Assembly: GCF_029962835.1 (NCBI RefSeq)
Contig: NC_080579.1
Span: 83,903,959-83,967,958 of the forward strand
DNA from: Magnolia sinica
Taxonomy: Eukaryota; Streptophyta; Magnoliopsida; Magnoliales; Magnoliaceae
Reading direction: 5' to 3'
Length of the DNA stretch: 64,000 nt
Under the pieces are notes generated by a model. It was not told the origin of the DNA, ran no database searches, and saw nothing but the letters and a program-made list of their open reading frames with translations. The translations under genes and the position numbers were made by a program. Shown here piece after piece: positions 45,301 through 54,379 of the stretch. Positions within the stretch are counted from its first letter, which is position 1. Each line of letters starts with the position of its first letter.

Positions 45301-47507
45301 TAATCCGTAGGTGAAACACTAGCGCCATAACGACAGGTGAACATAAGAATAAAAAACGTCATTAGCAAAGGAACAAAACACCAAGGAGCCGCTCGGCAAC
45401 AAGGACTTTATGATGATTAAAGTGTCCAGTGAGCCTAGCTAGCAAAGGAAGAGAATTTCTGCTATCTGCTGGGAAGTCTTTGTTGTTTTTGAAGGAATCT
45501 GGAAGTCGGGTTTTTTAATCTAAGACCGTAAATGTGGCACACTTGTGATCTCTCTCTCTCTCTATCTCTCCCCTCCCCCCCCCCCCCCCCAAGGCTGAAA
45601 AACAAAGCTAACTGACACTATCCACTAAGGTAATGGATAAACGTCACCCAAGGTATTCAATAACGGCAGCTGTGGCCGTAATGACCAGTCTCATTACCGT
45701 TACAAAACATTGCCTTTCCTGATTTCTCAATTTGCCAATTGTTAAGGGATTTCTCATTTCCAAGTTCTCTATCAATTTGTCCCGTAATGGTTGTTTTTTT
45801 TTTTTTTTTTTTTTAAAAATTTTAAATTTATAGGAAAGATTGTACTGGCCCTGCAGTGGTCCTAATCAGTCCATTATGGTTTTTTATTTTTTATTTTTTA
45901 TTTTTATTTTAATTTTAATTTTAATTTTTTATTAAAATTGGGTGTTATGGCCTTGTTTCGCGTAATGGGCACCACCATTACATAACAACGTAACTGTTTT
46001 TGAATACCATGGTGTCAGCAACACACAAGGAACTAGGACCAGCTCCTTTGCAAATGAATAGCCAGAGAATTAGCCTCTTTTGGGATAAGACTCAGGAACA
46101 GGATACAAAGAGATAGACTCTTTATTCATTTGCAATAACTGCCTCTTCCATGGAGTCCACTTAGACCCAGAAACCCAAGCAACAATGCACTTAGAATCAC
46201 CCTTGATGATGATCCCTGAATAACCTGCATCTTTCAACAATCAAGATGCTTGAAAATTTGCAATCTTTCTCTTAAGGCCCTCAGATTCCACTTCATTGGA
46301 ATCCTTTGCTGTAATTTCATTTTCTTACCCTCAAGATTCAAAAACATCCGTTCCATAGATTCATTTGGAGGAAATATTGATATTTGATAGGTTTACCTCC
46401 AATTTGTCAACGCACATTTGTTCACAATTTTGTACTTGTAATAATTTTCACAGCATAATAGAGAATGACAAGATTCAAAAGCATCCGTTCCGTAGATTCA
46501 TTTGGAGGAAATGTTGATATTTGATAGGTTTACCTCCAAGTTGTCAACGCACATTTGTTCACAATTTTGTACTCGTAATAATTTTCACAGCATAATAGAG
46601 AATGATCTATGAAGGTTTGTTCACTTATTGAGGATAGGGCCTTAGATAGGATAATTGTAGAAATAGGATTCTAGGGGCTGTTTGGATGCAAGCAAAGTTG
46701 TTTCAGGCTCCAGGTTATGCTGTCTTGGATAGGCTGTTCAGATCGTGCTGTCTTGGACTAGATATTACGTTCATTGTTTGTCAAGTATTTCAGAATAGGA
46801 AGTGAAGATGGATCTTGGCATGTTGGAAGCTTAAAATGGATGTGGCGCAAGTAGCATTCATAGTGCATGTTCATACTGACATGTGCCACATTTAAGGCAC
46901 TTTATGATTAATGTTGGCACTTGTGGGCGCTTGAACATGGAAGGTTACAGCTGTGGTATATTTGGCACATGTGATGCATGTGAATGGAACATTATATTCC
47001 TACGTGCACCAAATTAGGGATAAGTTTTCCTTATCTTTATTTTATGTTTCTGCGAAGACATGTTATCTTTGTTAACGGTCAAAATTTTGAGATATACATT
47101 GTCCTTTTTTTAAAAACTCCATTCTTGTGTAGAAATGGGCATGACAAACCACGGACAAGCTGTCTTCCATAAACTATAGGCTAGGGAATTTATGTAGTAT
47201 GCTCAATTTTGCATTTGTATAGGCATGGTCCATGGTTTGGTGATCCAAACCATTGATATGATGCTTCCCACTCTGGATGGCTCATGAATCTTTGACCTTT
47301 CTTTGGTTTAGCGTAGACTGTCGTTGTATTTCTTCCTTAACCATTTGTGTATTTTCATGTATGTCCTCTTGCATGAGAACAGTAATTGCCTGATTATGAC
47401 ACGACTCAGTTCATCATAGAAACTTAATGTTTGTTGATTGAACTGTGATACAGGCGGGCCATTCGCTGCATGCTGAATTCGTGAGGCGTCTGTCAGGTTC
47501 TCATTAA
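30391..47507 (+). CDS. UDP-3-O-acyl-N-acetylglucosamine deacetylase (plant LpxC), 7 exons
   Basis: A zinc hydrolase that removes the N-acetyl group from UDP-3-O-acyl-GlcNAc, the committed step of lipid A-type synthesis; plant homologues are reported to work in mitochondria. Exons: 30391-30450, 30538-30843, 36781-36987, 37768-37869, 41424-41488, 44690-44834, 47454-47507. All introns are GT-AG; spliced length is 939 nt, 312 residues plus TAA. Readable motifs: [11 protein letters not shown] (Glu99, His100), [12 protein letters not shown] (123-134), [25 protein letters not shown] (exons 3-4), [31 protein letters not shown] (His266, Asp270) and AGHSLH (His298). These include all three zinc ligands and the catalytic Glu and His. 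The first exon ([20 protein letters not shown]) is Arg/Ser-rich with no acidic residue, as in a mitochondrial presequence. An in-frame ATG at 30313 would add 26 residues. Oddity: the LHSG-type motif reads LHSA. Introns 2, 4, 5 and 6 are swollen by transposons; the coding frame is undamaged. Confidence 0.95.
30455..30480 (+). repeat. (CT)n tract in LpxC intron 1
   Basis: A run of alternating C and T just inside the 87-bp intron 1 (30451-30537), close to the 5' splice site. Pyrimidine microsatellites near transcription starts are common in plant genes. Confidence 0.9.
32660..34890. repeat. Dispersed ~130-170 bp motif, five copies in LpxC intron 2
   Basis: A block of the form 'agtgattttttgagagggatgg…aggtgggacccatgtgatggatgatct…tcaatgatc' recurs at about 32665, 32825, 33745, 33870 and 34805, each diverged. 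It may be a local amplification of one element interrupted by later insertions; the family is unknown to me. Confidence 0.6.
34020..34750 (-). mobile_element. RTE-type LINE 3' fragment
   Basis: The minus-strand frame 34729-34538 reads [45 protein letters not shown]. This is the characteristic post-catalytic RT segment of plant RTE-type LINEs (…[14 protein letters not shown]…I.G.E…S..FRYLG). Downstream frames to 34020 are broken but end in a 'catcatcattt' 3' tail typical of this clade. 5'-truncated; inserted antisense in intron 2. Confidence 0.8.
35095..35470. mobile_element. Inverted-repeat element in LpxC intron 2
   Basis: The left arm 'gctgctaagctcacatgcagctctc..gcgatcacatgtgcc' is mirrored by 'ggcatgtgtgattgctgtagagttgcatgtgagctcag' at 35413-35461. 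Non-coding. Target duplication not identified. Confidence 0.6.
38571..38906. mobile_element. Foldback element in LpxC intron 4 (about 336 bp)
   Basis: Arms starting gctcaccttcttaagtgagc and ending gtgctcacgtaagaagg…ggtgagc are complementary through 'gcacccatgcgcacctttgcacacgtgtcatgggca', 'ccacgtgatg' and 'cggcccact' blocks. The right arm has eight extra bases near its end. It is immediately preceded by a 21-bp sequence (38550-38570) that is also present at 38483-38503. Confidence 0.82.
39273..40490 (-). mobile_element. Solo LTR in LpxC intron 4, same family as 4665-5880
   Basis: 1,218 bp, similar throughout to the LTR at 4665-5880 (both start tgatgcaggacatg.aaattaaatatgat on the plus strand and end with a tgcgcgcg-like run then gatgtcc.ca). 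It is flanked on both sides by taaaaa (39267-39272 and 40491-40496), consistent with a 5-6 bp target duplication. The TATA box cctatttatagg is conserved near 40128. No internal region: a recombination-derived solo LTR, antisense to the host gene. Confidence 0.9.
42235..42320 (-). mobile_element. RTE-type LINE 3' tail fragment in intron 5
   Basis: The sequence 'catcatcaacatcaccatcagcatagcc.tgttccagctatctggggccagctta' is the reverse complement of the usual RTE 3' end (…ggccgaccccaactagttgggataaaggc…gatgatgatg). Only the tail is present. Confidence 0.55.
42700..42812 (+). mobile_element. RTE-type LINE 3' end in intron 5
   Basis: Plus strand: 'atagagtggaatggcagaacaagatcatatagctgaccccaattaattggggaaggcatagatgatgacaatgac'. 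The last ORF2 codons ([18 protein letters not shown]) run into the GAT/GAC-rich tail typical of plant RTE elements. Confidence 0.7.
44038..44466. mobile_element. Inverted-repeat MITE in LpxC intron 5 (about 430 bp)
   Basis: The left arm gctccaatgttctcggagca…tagtgctcctagttgcat pairs with atgcaactaggagcaccat…actcagagagcaccggagc. A diverged copy of the same family is split across 55195-55430 and 56890-57028. Target duplication not resolved. Confidence 0.75.
45549..45591. repeat. (TC)n followed by a poly-C tract in intron 6
   Basis: Alternating TC (45549-45570) runs directly into a C-rich tract ending in an uninterrupted run of 16 C (45575-45590). Long C runs are unstable and could be a sequencing or assembly weak point. 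Confidence 0.9.
46332..46605. repeat. 137-bp tandem duplication in LpxC intron 6
   Basis: Two copies of exactly 137 bp (46332-46468 and 46469-46605), each starting caagattcaaaa and ending agagaatga, differing at only a few positions. The high identity marks a recent duplication. Confidence 0.92.
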
Positions 47508-47540
47508 AGCGGTGATGATTCTGGGGGCTGCTCTATGATC

Positions 47541-47680
47541 ATGCCAAGAAGAACTGCTTTGATCCTGTCTGATCTCGGGTTTGAGCCCATAGCTCCATGG
47601 TAGACGGGGTGTTTTTCAACATTGAGGTCTTGGGTTTGAGCCCAGCTTACCTATTGAAAAAAGAAAAAGAAAAAAGAAGG
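47541..47680 (+). mobile_element. tRNA-derived SINE-like sequence just after the LpxC stop
   Basis: Contains a box A-like 'tagctccatggtagac' (47590-47605) and a box B-like 'tgggtttgagccca' (47630-47643), followed by an A/G-rich tail (aaaaaagaaaaagaaaaaaga). A partial second 'cgggtttgagccca' lies upstream at 47577. It falls within the probable 3' UTR. A possible AATAAA signal is at 47958-47963, but transcript ends cannot be set from sequence. Confidence 0.6.
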
Positions 47681-47689
47681 TCAAGACTC

Positions 47690-48410
47690 TATCACCCATT
47701 TGGCCCTCTTGCAAAGAACAGGTATGTTGTTGAGAATATACAGATTTTGGTACGCTGCAGATAGAGCTGACCTATATTTGCACCATCTTCTTCCAGTGCT
47801 ATATATTGGTTCTGTCTGTATCTGAAATTGGGAATTGAAGTGGACAATGAATCATTGACAGGCCCAGTACTGATGATGGTGTTAGGATGGCCGGTCTGGC
47901 TTCTGGACTGGGCCATTCATCATTGGGCCTGATCTGTAGGCAATTTCAGGCTAGAATAATAAACAGGATGCACCCTTTTGTATTTTAGATTCGGCCTTGG
48001 CCTGAGTTCAAGCTAAATTGTGGCTGAATGGGCATTGGGCTGGTTGTCTAGGACCAAAACTAGACCTAGGTATGTCTACCTAAAGGTCAACAGCCCAGCC
48101 TGGCTTGGCCTGAGCTGGTCTGCTAGTGCCTTTGCTGGCCCGGGACCTAGACTCTGTAGGGACCTGGTCAAGCATCAGCCCTGCCTTGCTGCAGACCGTT
48201 GTGGTGTGTACAATGGGGCCATGGTGTATGAGCAGTAGCTATGCTCTAGTGGGCAATCTTATGTGTGGGTGACCAAAGTCATTCTAAAAGTGCTGGGCCG
48301 GCCTGAGTCCCCTAAGCTCTGGCCCTAATTGAGCTGGAAAGGAGCCTTGTTTCTACTGGCCTGGCCTGGCCAGGGACGGTCAATGATCAGAGTTTTTAAA
48401 TAGTCCAATC
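47690..48410. other. Gene-free interval with 'cctggcctg' repeats
   Basis: No coding similarity. From 47870 to 48370 it is unusually rich in 'ggcctggcc/ctggcctg' and 'ggcccag' words, like the subterminal parts of the hAT elements here, but termini could not be identified. Confidence 0.45.
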
Positions 48411-48515
48411 TAAGGCCCTGTTTGGCAGGTGCTTAAAAATGAGTTCATCTCGTTTTAGTTATTTCTAATTATGTATTAGGATTAAAAATGATCTTGATAA
48501 TCTGTGATTATATTA

Positions 48516-48850
48516 AGGGGGCATTTGGATCGCAAGTTACTCAAGCTACTTATGCCTCAAGTAACTTATCTTGGTTTTTACTTTTTTTTTTTTTTTCTAA
48601 CCCGCACACCCACTCTCCTCACACTTACACACCACCTACTCACACCACATGGGCACTTGATCCCTGGTCTCATTGTTGAAACAGAGTCCTGTCTACCACT
48701 GAGCCATGGAGCCGAACCCTATCTTGGTTTCTACTTGTTAAGCTGAAGTGATTTACTTCAAGTAAAAAAGTTACTTATAATTGATCATAAACCAAACTTA
48801 TCTACTGCTTTAGAAATAGTAACTTATTTGATGGCATCCAAGCGGGCCCT
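48516..48850. mobile_element. Middle inverted-repeat element of the nest
   Basis: Left end agggggcatttggat with 'caagttactcaagctact'; right end 'agtaacttatttgatggcatccaagcgggccct', an imperfect mirror. It is interrupted by a SINE at 48584-48719. Confidence 0.65.
48584..48719 (-). mobile_element. tRNA-derived SINE, 136 bp, with 17-bp target duplication
   Basis: On the minus strand it begins agggttcggctccatggctcagtggtagacag, with a clear tRNA box A (tggctcagtggtagac). It continues through a box B-like 'ggatcaagtgcc' and ends in a poly-A tail (poly-T on plus, 48584-48596). The flanks tatcttggttt(t/c)tactt at 48567-48583 and 48720-48736 match at 16 of 17. Relatives lie at 51720-51893, 55725-55815, 56790-56885, 59383-59480 and 60375-60445. 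Confidence 0.87.
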
Positions 48851-48929
48851 ACAAATGATCTTGATAATCAATGATCGTAATCTCCACAATGAAGTGAACT
48901 CATTTTTAGGTGTCCATTGAGGGGGGCCC

Positions 48930-50480
48930 GAAGATTTTTTTTAGTATCTGTTTACGATGTGTCCCGTCATTGAATCATGACGCCGATCCAATGAGTATAT
49001 TTAAACTGAATTTATGGTGAATGGGAACTTCTCACAAGCGTCTTTAAACCATCCATTATTCTCTTATAGTGTTGGCCCTCTTGATGATTGGATGGGGCCA
49101 TTCATCATTGGCCTTCTCCTGGCCTGACATCAGGCCTAGCTTAAGAGCCCTAGCCCTAACCCTACAGTGTTGAGCTGCCCAAGCGACGCCCCGGGCGGCC
49201 TCCGTTGCCTCCCCAAAAAGTGAGCTAACCACCACCCTTTGCTTTTAACTTCTCTTTTCTTAAAGATCTAAATTATCAAAGTTTTGAAACAATTCAATCT
49301 AAGAATGTTTTCAATATCCATTTATGGTGACTCCCTTCGTGTAAACGGTCCATTCACGTTGTATACTGGTGGCTCTCTTAATGATTGGACCAAGCTAAAA
49401 GGCCAAAGCCAGGCCAATTCCAGCCCAGCCCAGCCCGACCAGCCCACACACCAAGCCTAGATTTCATACCCGGACACCATATGTAATCTACTGGGCTTCA
49501 ACTTGGGTATGCATGCAGAGAAGTGGGGTGCACTAGTCCCCATTATCCAAGGACTGGGCAGGAATAGGATACTTTCCAAAATGGGAATTCTTAAATACCA
49601 TTTTCAAATGCCTGTTGGGATTCCTACTGTCCATGATTGGAGGTGGGAGATTGACTGTACAAGAGGTGCACGTGATCTCTTCCCAATCCATCGTGTACGT
49701 TTGAACTATAATTTTGTTTCTGGAGTCTTTCCTGCTAAATATGCTACATGTGGCGGGCATCTGAGCGTGAAAAAGGTGGGCCCACCAATGGAGAAAACCT
49801 ATCCTGAAGATCAACCAGATTCGCTCATCAGGTGGTCGTGCTACTTTGCCCGTCGATTATGACTCTGTGGCCTGCTTGATGTGTGGATCTCTGTGGTTCA
49901 TGCTCTAGGCTATCTTCATGGTGGAATCCACCGTTTGGTTTGCATGGCTTGTATTTCCTACACAACTGACACAATGGCTCCAAAGATGGGACTGGTTGAG
50001 AACTTATCATGCAGGTGGTTGTAGATGTTTTCTTTTAAGGTTCAGCAGTGCGACTATGGCAGGGCCGAGGCAAGAGGCAAGACCGCTGGCCATGGACTAT
50101 GTCCCGATCTTGGTTTCCCTAGCTATAGCAGAGGAGCTGAGCCAAACACTGTCCAAGCCCCTGCCTCCATCAGGGTGGATAGGTTGTAAATGGGCTGGGC
50201 CTGGTTCTGTTTTAGCTTGGTTCTACTCAAAATTTGATTTTGTTTATCTCTGGTGTGGCCCATTGATAGCATAAGGGTGGGCCTTTCGATCCTCACTGTA
50301 GACTTATGGACACTCTCAATCAGCAGTCTCTCTCATGGTAAGCCCTAGACCTTCCCAACACAGGCTGGGCCTATGTTGGCTTGCTGTAGTTCAATCCTTC
50401 AATGTGATGTTTGTAGGTGGGCCGTGTTTGGTGAAATGATCAAGTGGTCATTTTTTCCGCCCAACAATCACTCTGCCCAA
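48930..50480. other. Gene-free interval
   Basis: Non-coding. Longer open frames (49503-49862, 49918-50274) show no recognisable domain. Clusters of 'ggccagg/cctggcc' and 'cccagcccag' words at 49130-49150 and 49390-49450 resemble hAT subterminal repeats. Confidence 0.5.
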
Positions 50481-51625
50481 ACGAATTTTGTAAACTGCTG
50501 TCTGGGCCGAAAGCACTTTCACGGTGCGGCCCTTATGTGAGGCCCACCTTGATGTATGTATTCTATATCCATGCCGTACATCTGTTTTTCTATATCATTT
50601 TAGGTAGGGGTGTACACGAGTCGATCCAAGTTGAACTGGGCTCAACCCGGCCCGGCCCGGTCACCAGCCAAACCCAGTCCGAACCCGGCCCGGTCCGGCC
50701 ATCTAGCCAACATGCCTAGCCCGAATTAGCCTCGATCAGCAATCAGGCGAGTTCGGGTCAGTTTCGGACCTTACAACAAGTTCATAGGAAGGGCTTTGGC
50801 AGGTAATCCGCGTCCCATTATAAGGCCCTCGATCAACGGTTTAGATAGTTAAACTATATACTTAATAAAAAATCTAACTAGTCAGGACATTATAATTCAT
50901 TTTTATATTTGGATGAATGTAGGCCGTTTAAGTTATACGTCTGTGAGGTGGATGAGTCACTGTCACTTCAAAGATGGGTGGTGAACTATTCCAGAAGGGT
51001 AAAGGGAAAAGGGATAGGTAGGGTTTTGAAAAAATAAAATAAAATAAAATATACACACCACTTGACCGAGTCGGGCCAGGTCAAGTTGGGATTTGGGCCG
51101 AGTCGGGCCAAACCGGGACGAAAATGGCCCGTCCGGACCCGAACTCAGTTCCGGGTCAGGCCAAGTCAAGCTTTTTTGGGCCAAGTTGAGCGAGTTAATC
51201 GGGCTAGCCCGGTTCGTGTACCGCCCTAATTTTAGGGCATGAGCCCAAAAATGAAATAGATCCAAATCTGGGGTGGACCATAACATAGGAAAGACTGGTG
51301 ATTGACTATTAAATACTTCTTGTGGGCCATAAACTTTTATATCTAGCCGATATTTGTTTTTTGTTTTTTTCTTTTTTCCAATTCATCCAGGTTTTTGGAC
51401 CTTATGAACAGGTTGGATAGCAAATAAATATTACAGTGGGCCCTAGGAAGTTTTTAATGGTGGGGCATTCAATCAACGCTGTTTCCTATGGTATGGTGCA
51501 CCTGATACTTGGATCTGTTTCATTTTTGGGATCATGTCACCAAATGATGTAGAAAAATGGATAGGCGGTATGGATATAGAATACATAAATCAAGATGGCC
51601 CCATGGTAAGGGCCGCACCTAATCC
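50480..51625. mobile_element. Recurrent-family MITE interrupted by a hAT element
   Basis: The left arm has the core 'gtgaggcccaccttgatgtatg' near 50540, and its mirror 'catcaagatggccccatgg' lies near 51590. Arm sequence such as 'ttttagggcatgagcccaaaaatga' continues directly after the hAT insertion at 51229. The right end is near 'acctaatccgctacc'; the left end is not sharp. Confidence 0.7.
50605..51228. mobile_element. hAT-type non-autonomous element, 624 bp
   Basis: Ends taggggtgtacacgagtcga and, inverted, ttcgtgtaccgcccta. The flanking octamer attttagg is identical at 50597-50604 and 51229-51236. Subterminal blocks are rich in 'gggccgg/ccggccc' and 'gggtcgggcc'. It is inserted into the left arm of a recurrent-family MITE and itself contains a stray 'ggctttggcaggtaatccgcgtccc' terminus of that family (50794-50818). 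Confidence 0.9.
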
Positions 51626-51653
51626 GCTACCGTCTGCTCTCAGGGTAGTCTGA

Positions 51654-51719
51654 CTCCTAGTAATTAGGCAGTTGCACGAACGCGACCTCCTAGTAATTAG
51701 GCAGTTGCACGAACGCGAC
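51654..51719. repeat. Perfect 33-bp tandem duplication
   Basis: ctcctagtaattaggcagtt… repeated exactly (51654-51686, 51687-51719), followed at once by the poly-T edge of a SINE-like sequence. Confidence 0.95.
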
Positions 51720-51893
51720 TTTTTTATTTTTTATTTCTTGGGGATAGCTTGTCAGTGCACACCCATGTCAGTACACATACTCCATGTTGGCCACCCCCGC
51801 TAGTGATCGATGCCAAGAGCTCAAGTGTTGAAACGAGGTGTCTCCCTTCTGTCTGTCAGTTGAGCTATGGATCTGGGTGTGTTACACCGACTT
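51720..51893 (-). mobile_element. tRNA-derived SINE-like sequence
   Basis: Minus strand: begins near 51893 (cccagatccatagctcaactgacag, box A-like 'tagctcaactgacag'), has 'gtttcaacacttgagctcttgg', and ends in an A-rich tail (poly-T on plus at 51720-51737). Same general plan as the SINE at 48584-48719. Target duplication not found. Confidence 0.6.
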
Positions 51894-52385
51894 GCTGCGA
51901 CCTCAGAACCATGTATGTGGGTGCGACCCTGACCATAGGGCCCACTTCGATGTATGTAATGTATAACCGCGCCGTCCATCTGTTTTAACAGCCTATTTTA
52001 GGGCATGTTCTAAAAAACCTGAATAGATAAAGGTTTCACGTGGACCACACCACAGGAAACAGTTGTTATTACCATTAAAATCCTTTTGTGGGCCACACAG
52101 TTTTGGATCAAGCTGATATTTGTTTTTTTTTTTTTTTTTTAAACCTTTCATCCAGGTCTTTGTCACCTTATCAACAGGCTGGATGGTAAGAAAACATTAC
52201 GATGTACCCTAGGATGTTTTTAATGGTGGGAGTTCAACGACCACTCTTTGTTGTGGTGTGATCCAACTGAAATTTGTATATTCTTCATTTTTGGGACCAT
52301 TCTTCGAAACAATCTGAAAAAACATATGGACGGCGTGAATATACATTTCATACATCGAGGTGGGCCCTGAGGTTAGAAATAATGT
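51890..52385. mobile_element. Recurrent-family MITE
   Basis: Arms around the cores 'gggcccacttcgatgtatgtaatgtat' (51940) and 'catacatcgaggtgggccctgagg' (52345), with 'ggaccacaccacaggaaacag' and its decayed mirror between them. Ends not sharply defined. Confidence 0.7.
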
Positions 52386-52389
52386 GATG

Positions 52390-52505
52390 GTCGTTGGCCA
52401 TTTTGCGGTTCCGATGAGGACGTAATCCAAAATATCTTCCCGAATAGCGTTAAAAGATAATCCAAACGTGTCATTTTCGTCCCTTTCCCTGCCTCTTGGG
52501 GAACG
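52390..52505. repeat. Local repeat, copy 1 (pair with 54255-54375)
   Basis: A ~115-bp segment sharing 'gaatagcgttaaaagataatccaaa.gtgtc' and flanking words with 54255-54375. In both places a recurrent-family MITE follows immediately, so the pair looks like the target region duplicated together with its insertion. Confidence 0.7.
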
Positions 52506-52539
52506 CGGCTTCGGTGGCATCGAGCTCGGTGGTCACACG

Positions 52540-52625
52540 ACTGTGGGGCCCACCTGATGTATTCTTTTTATATCCACACCGTCCATCCATTTTGCCAGCT
52601 CATTTTAGGTATGTGTTTTATTATT
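52540..52625. mobile_element. Left-arm fragment of the recurrent MITE family
   Basis: 'gtggggcccacctgatgtattc…ccacaccgtccatccattttg…ctcattttaggtatg', then an abrupt change to ATT-rich DNA at 52622. Confidence 0.7.
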
Positions 52626-52627
52626 AT

Positions 52628-54180
52628 TATCATCGTAAATTTTTGCTAAGCCCACAGGGCGTATGGAACAAATGGATGGATAAAAGAAATCTTTTCTAGT
52701 TATTCATTCTTTCTTTGACATGCCATGCCTGGTAATTGCTAGATTTTCATCAGCATAAAAGATAAAACCAGATTCTTTTGACATGCTATGGCCCACCTGG
52801 TAATTGCTATATATGTTTTTTCTTTTCTGCCAATACGTGGTATTTGTACATTATCCGATCCTACAAAACATGGGCCACGCCGTGGTGATCACGTTGCAGG
52901 AAAATCTCTGAAATCGGATCGGGGTTAGTTGAATTTCATGCTAGACTCGCTCCATTTCCTTTAAGGCTCGTTGAATTTTATGTTTGCCTTACTCAATTTC
53001 CCTCGAGGCTGGTTGAATTCGATGTTTGCCTTGCTTAATTTCCTTTAAGGTTAGTTGAATTTCATGTTTGCCTCACTCAATTTCATGTTTGCATCTCTTA
53101 ATTTTACTTGAGGCTTGTTGAATTTCATGTTAGCCTCGCTCAATTTGATTTGAGGCTCATTGAATTTCATGTTTGCCTCCCTCAATTTCCTTTGAAGCTC
53201 GCTAAATTTCATGTTTGCCTGGCTCAATTTCCCTTGAGGCTTGTTGAATTTCATGTTTGTGGCTCGTTGAATTTCATGTTTGCCTAGCTCAATTTTCTTC
53301 GAGGCATCTTGAATTTCATGTTAGCCTCATTGAATTTAATGTTTATTTCGCTCAATTTCCTTTGAGGCTCGTTGAATTTCATATTAGACTCGTTAAATTT
53401 CATGTTTGCCTTGAACTTTTCGTTATAGAAGAAATAGCTAGATCCGTAGCGATAGAACTAATGACTACGAATCTAATCAAGCAATGGCTATGCTACCAAT
53501 AACTACGCGTATAATTTGTAGCCATATGTGTTTAGCTACGGCCTTCAGCCATTTTTTTGGTATTGGACGGTGGCACCGTCATATCCACGGTGCCACTTTG
53601 GACAAGACAGAGTTCCACAGTGGCACACTGAATGCAAGGGTATTTTCGTATGCAAATAGTGTGTCCGTGCAGGATAGTTTAGTTTTGGAAAGTAAAGTTT
53701 AGGAGTGCCTGGAAAAGCTGCTCGGTAAAAGGTGGGGTTTACAGTGATAAAAAACTTGATTGCCGTTGTTAGCAATGATGTTCAGCAACCTCCATGGTTT
53801 GGTGATCCATACCGTTGATCTCATGTTATCACTGTTGATGGGGGATATCCATTCTATCTCTCGTATACCTAGCCTTTTCTTACAAATAATATATATAGAC
53901 TGTTAGTTAACTCTTTTCCTGGATGATTTGCTTGTTTCTCTTCTCATCAATGAGAGTATTGGAATCATCCAAATGGGGTCCCTCATTACAACGATGGACA
54001 TCATATCAACGGTTGGATTAACGAATCATCACCCCACATATAGGAAATCATGCGCATCAGTGAATTATTCATGTATGGATGAGCAGCACCTTATAATCGC
54101 TCTCTCTCAACAATTATCTACCACATTTCATTCATCCTGTAATAAACTATCAGATGATTTTTACCTTTAAACATGTTTTA
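52628..54180. repeat. Diverged copy of the right part of the duplicated unit
   Basis: 52640-52910 resembles 58565-58880 and 62870-63120 ('aagcccacagggcgtatgg.acaaatgaat', 'tttctttgacatgccat', 'cacctggtaattgctag'). 53785-54035 resembles 63500-63780 ('ggtttggtgatcc..accgttgat', 'tttctcttctcatca', 'atcatatcaacggttgga'). A minisatellite occupies much of the space between. Confidence 0.7.
52928..53412. repeat. 21/42-bp minisatellite
   Basis: About a dozen units alternating 'gttgaatttcatgtttgcctc' (21 bp) with 'gctcaatttcctttgaggctc'-like 21-bp partners, giving a 42-bp period with several 21-bp half steps. Because the unit is a multiple of three, open frames run through on both strands; on the minus strand they spell a 14-residue repeat (EANMKFNEPQIKLS-like) with heptad-like spacing. 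I treat this as a repeat, not a gene. Confidence 0.9.
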
Positions 54181-54254
54181 AATGAGAGGATGTCTTTTGG
54201 ACGCTTTTCTGTTTTTTCACATGGGCTTAACAGTGTTTAGACCCTGTCAGAAAA

Positions 54255-54375
54255 TGATAGTCATTGGCTGTTTTGCGAGTGGGAGGTGGACGGCTCTATT
54301 TCGACAAAAGACCATCCAGAATAGCGTTAAAAGATAATCCAAATATGTCCCTTTCCTTGCAAAAAGGGGACGTTG
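54255..54375. repeat. Local repeat, copy 2 (pair with 52390-52505)
   Basis: Shares 'gtcattggctgttttgcg', 'gaatagcgttaaaagataatccaaa' and 'gtccctttcc' with copy 1 in the same order. Confidence 0.7.
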
Positions 54376-54379
54376 CTTA

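Larger units (their letters stand above)
48414..48929. mobile_element. Outer inverted-repeat element of a three-deep nest
   Basis: The left arm ggccctgtttggcaggtgct..aaaaatgagttca is mirrored by tgaactcatttttaggtgtccattga…ggggggccc at the right. The segment aatgatcttgataatc occurs on both sides of the inner insertion (48488-48503 and 48854-48869). The 'ggccctgtttgg' type end suggests a PIF/Harbinger- or hAT-like MITE; not resolved. Confidence 0.65.

Noticed and set aside
48584-48719. Possible tRNA gene (box A and box B)
   Set aside because: No cloverleaf with paired acceptor stem; a poly-A tail and 17-bp flanking duplications identify it as a SINE.
49503-49862. 119-codon plus-strand frame
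   Set aside because: No motif, no splice-linked neighbours, and a comparable frame on the opposite strand; probably chance in less AT-rich DNA.
50963-51286. 107-codon minus-strand frame
   Set aside because: It lies within the subterminal repeats of the hAT element at 50605-51228 and is repeat-driven.
53051-53502. Coiled-coil-like frames on both strands
   Set aside because: Explained by the 21/42-bp minisatellite; kept as a finding but not annotated as a gene.
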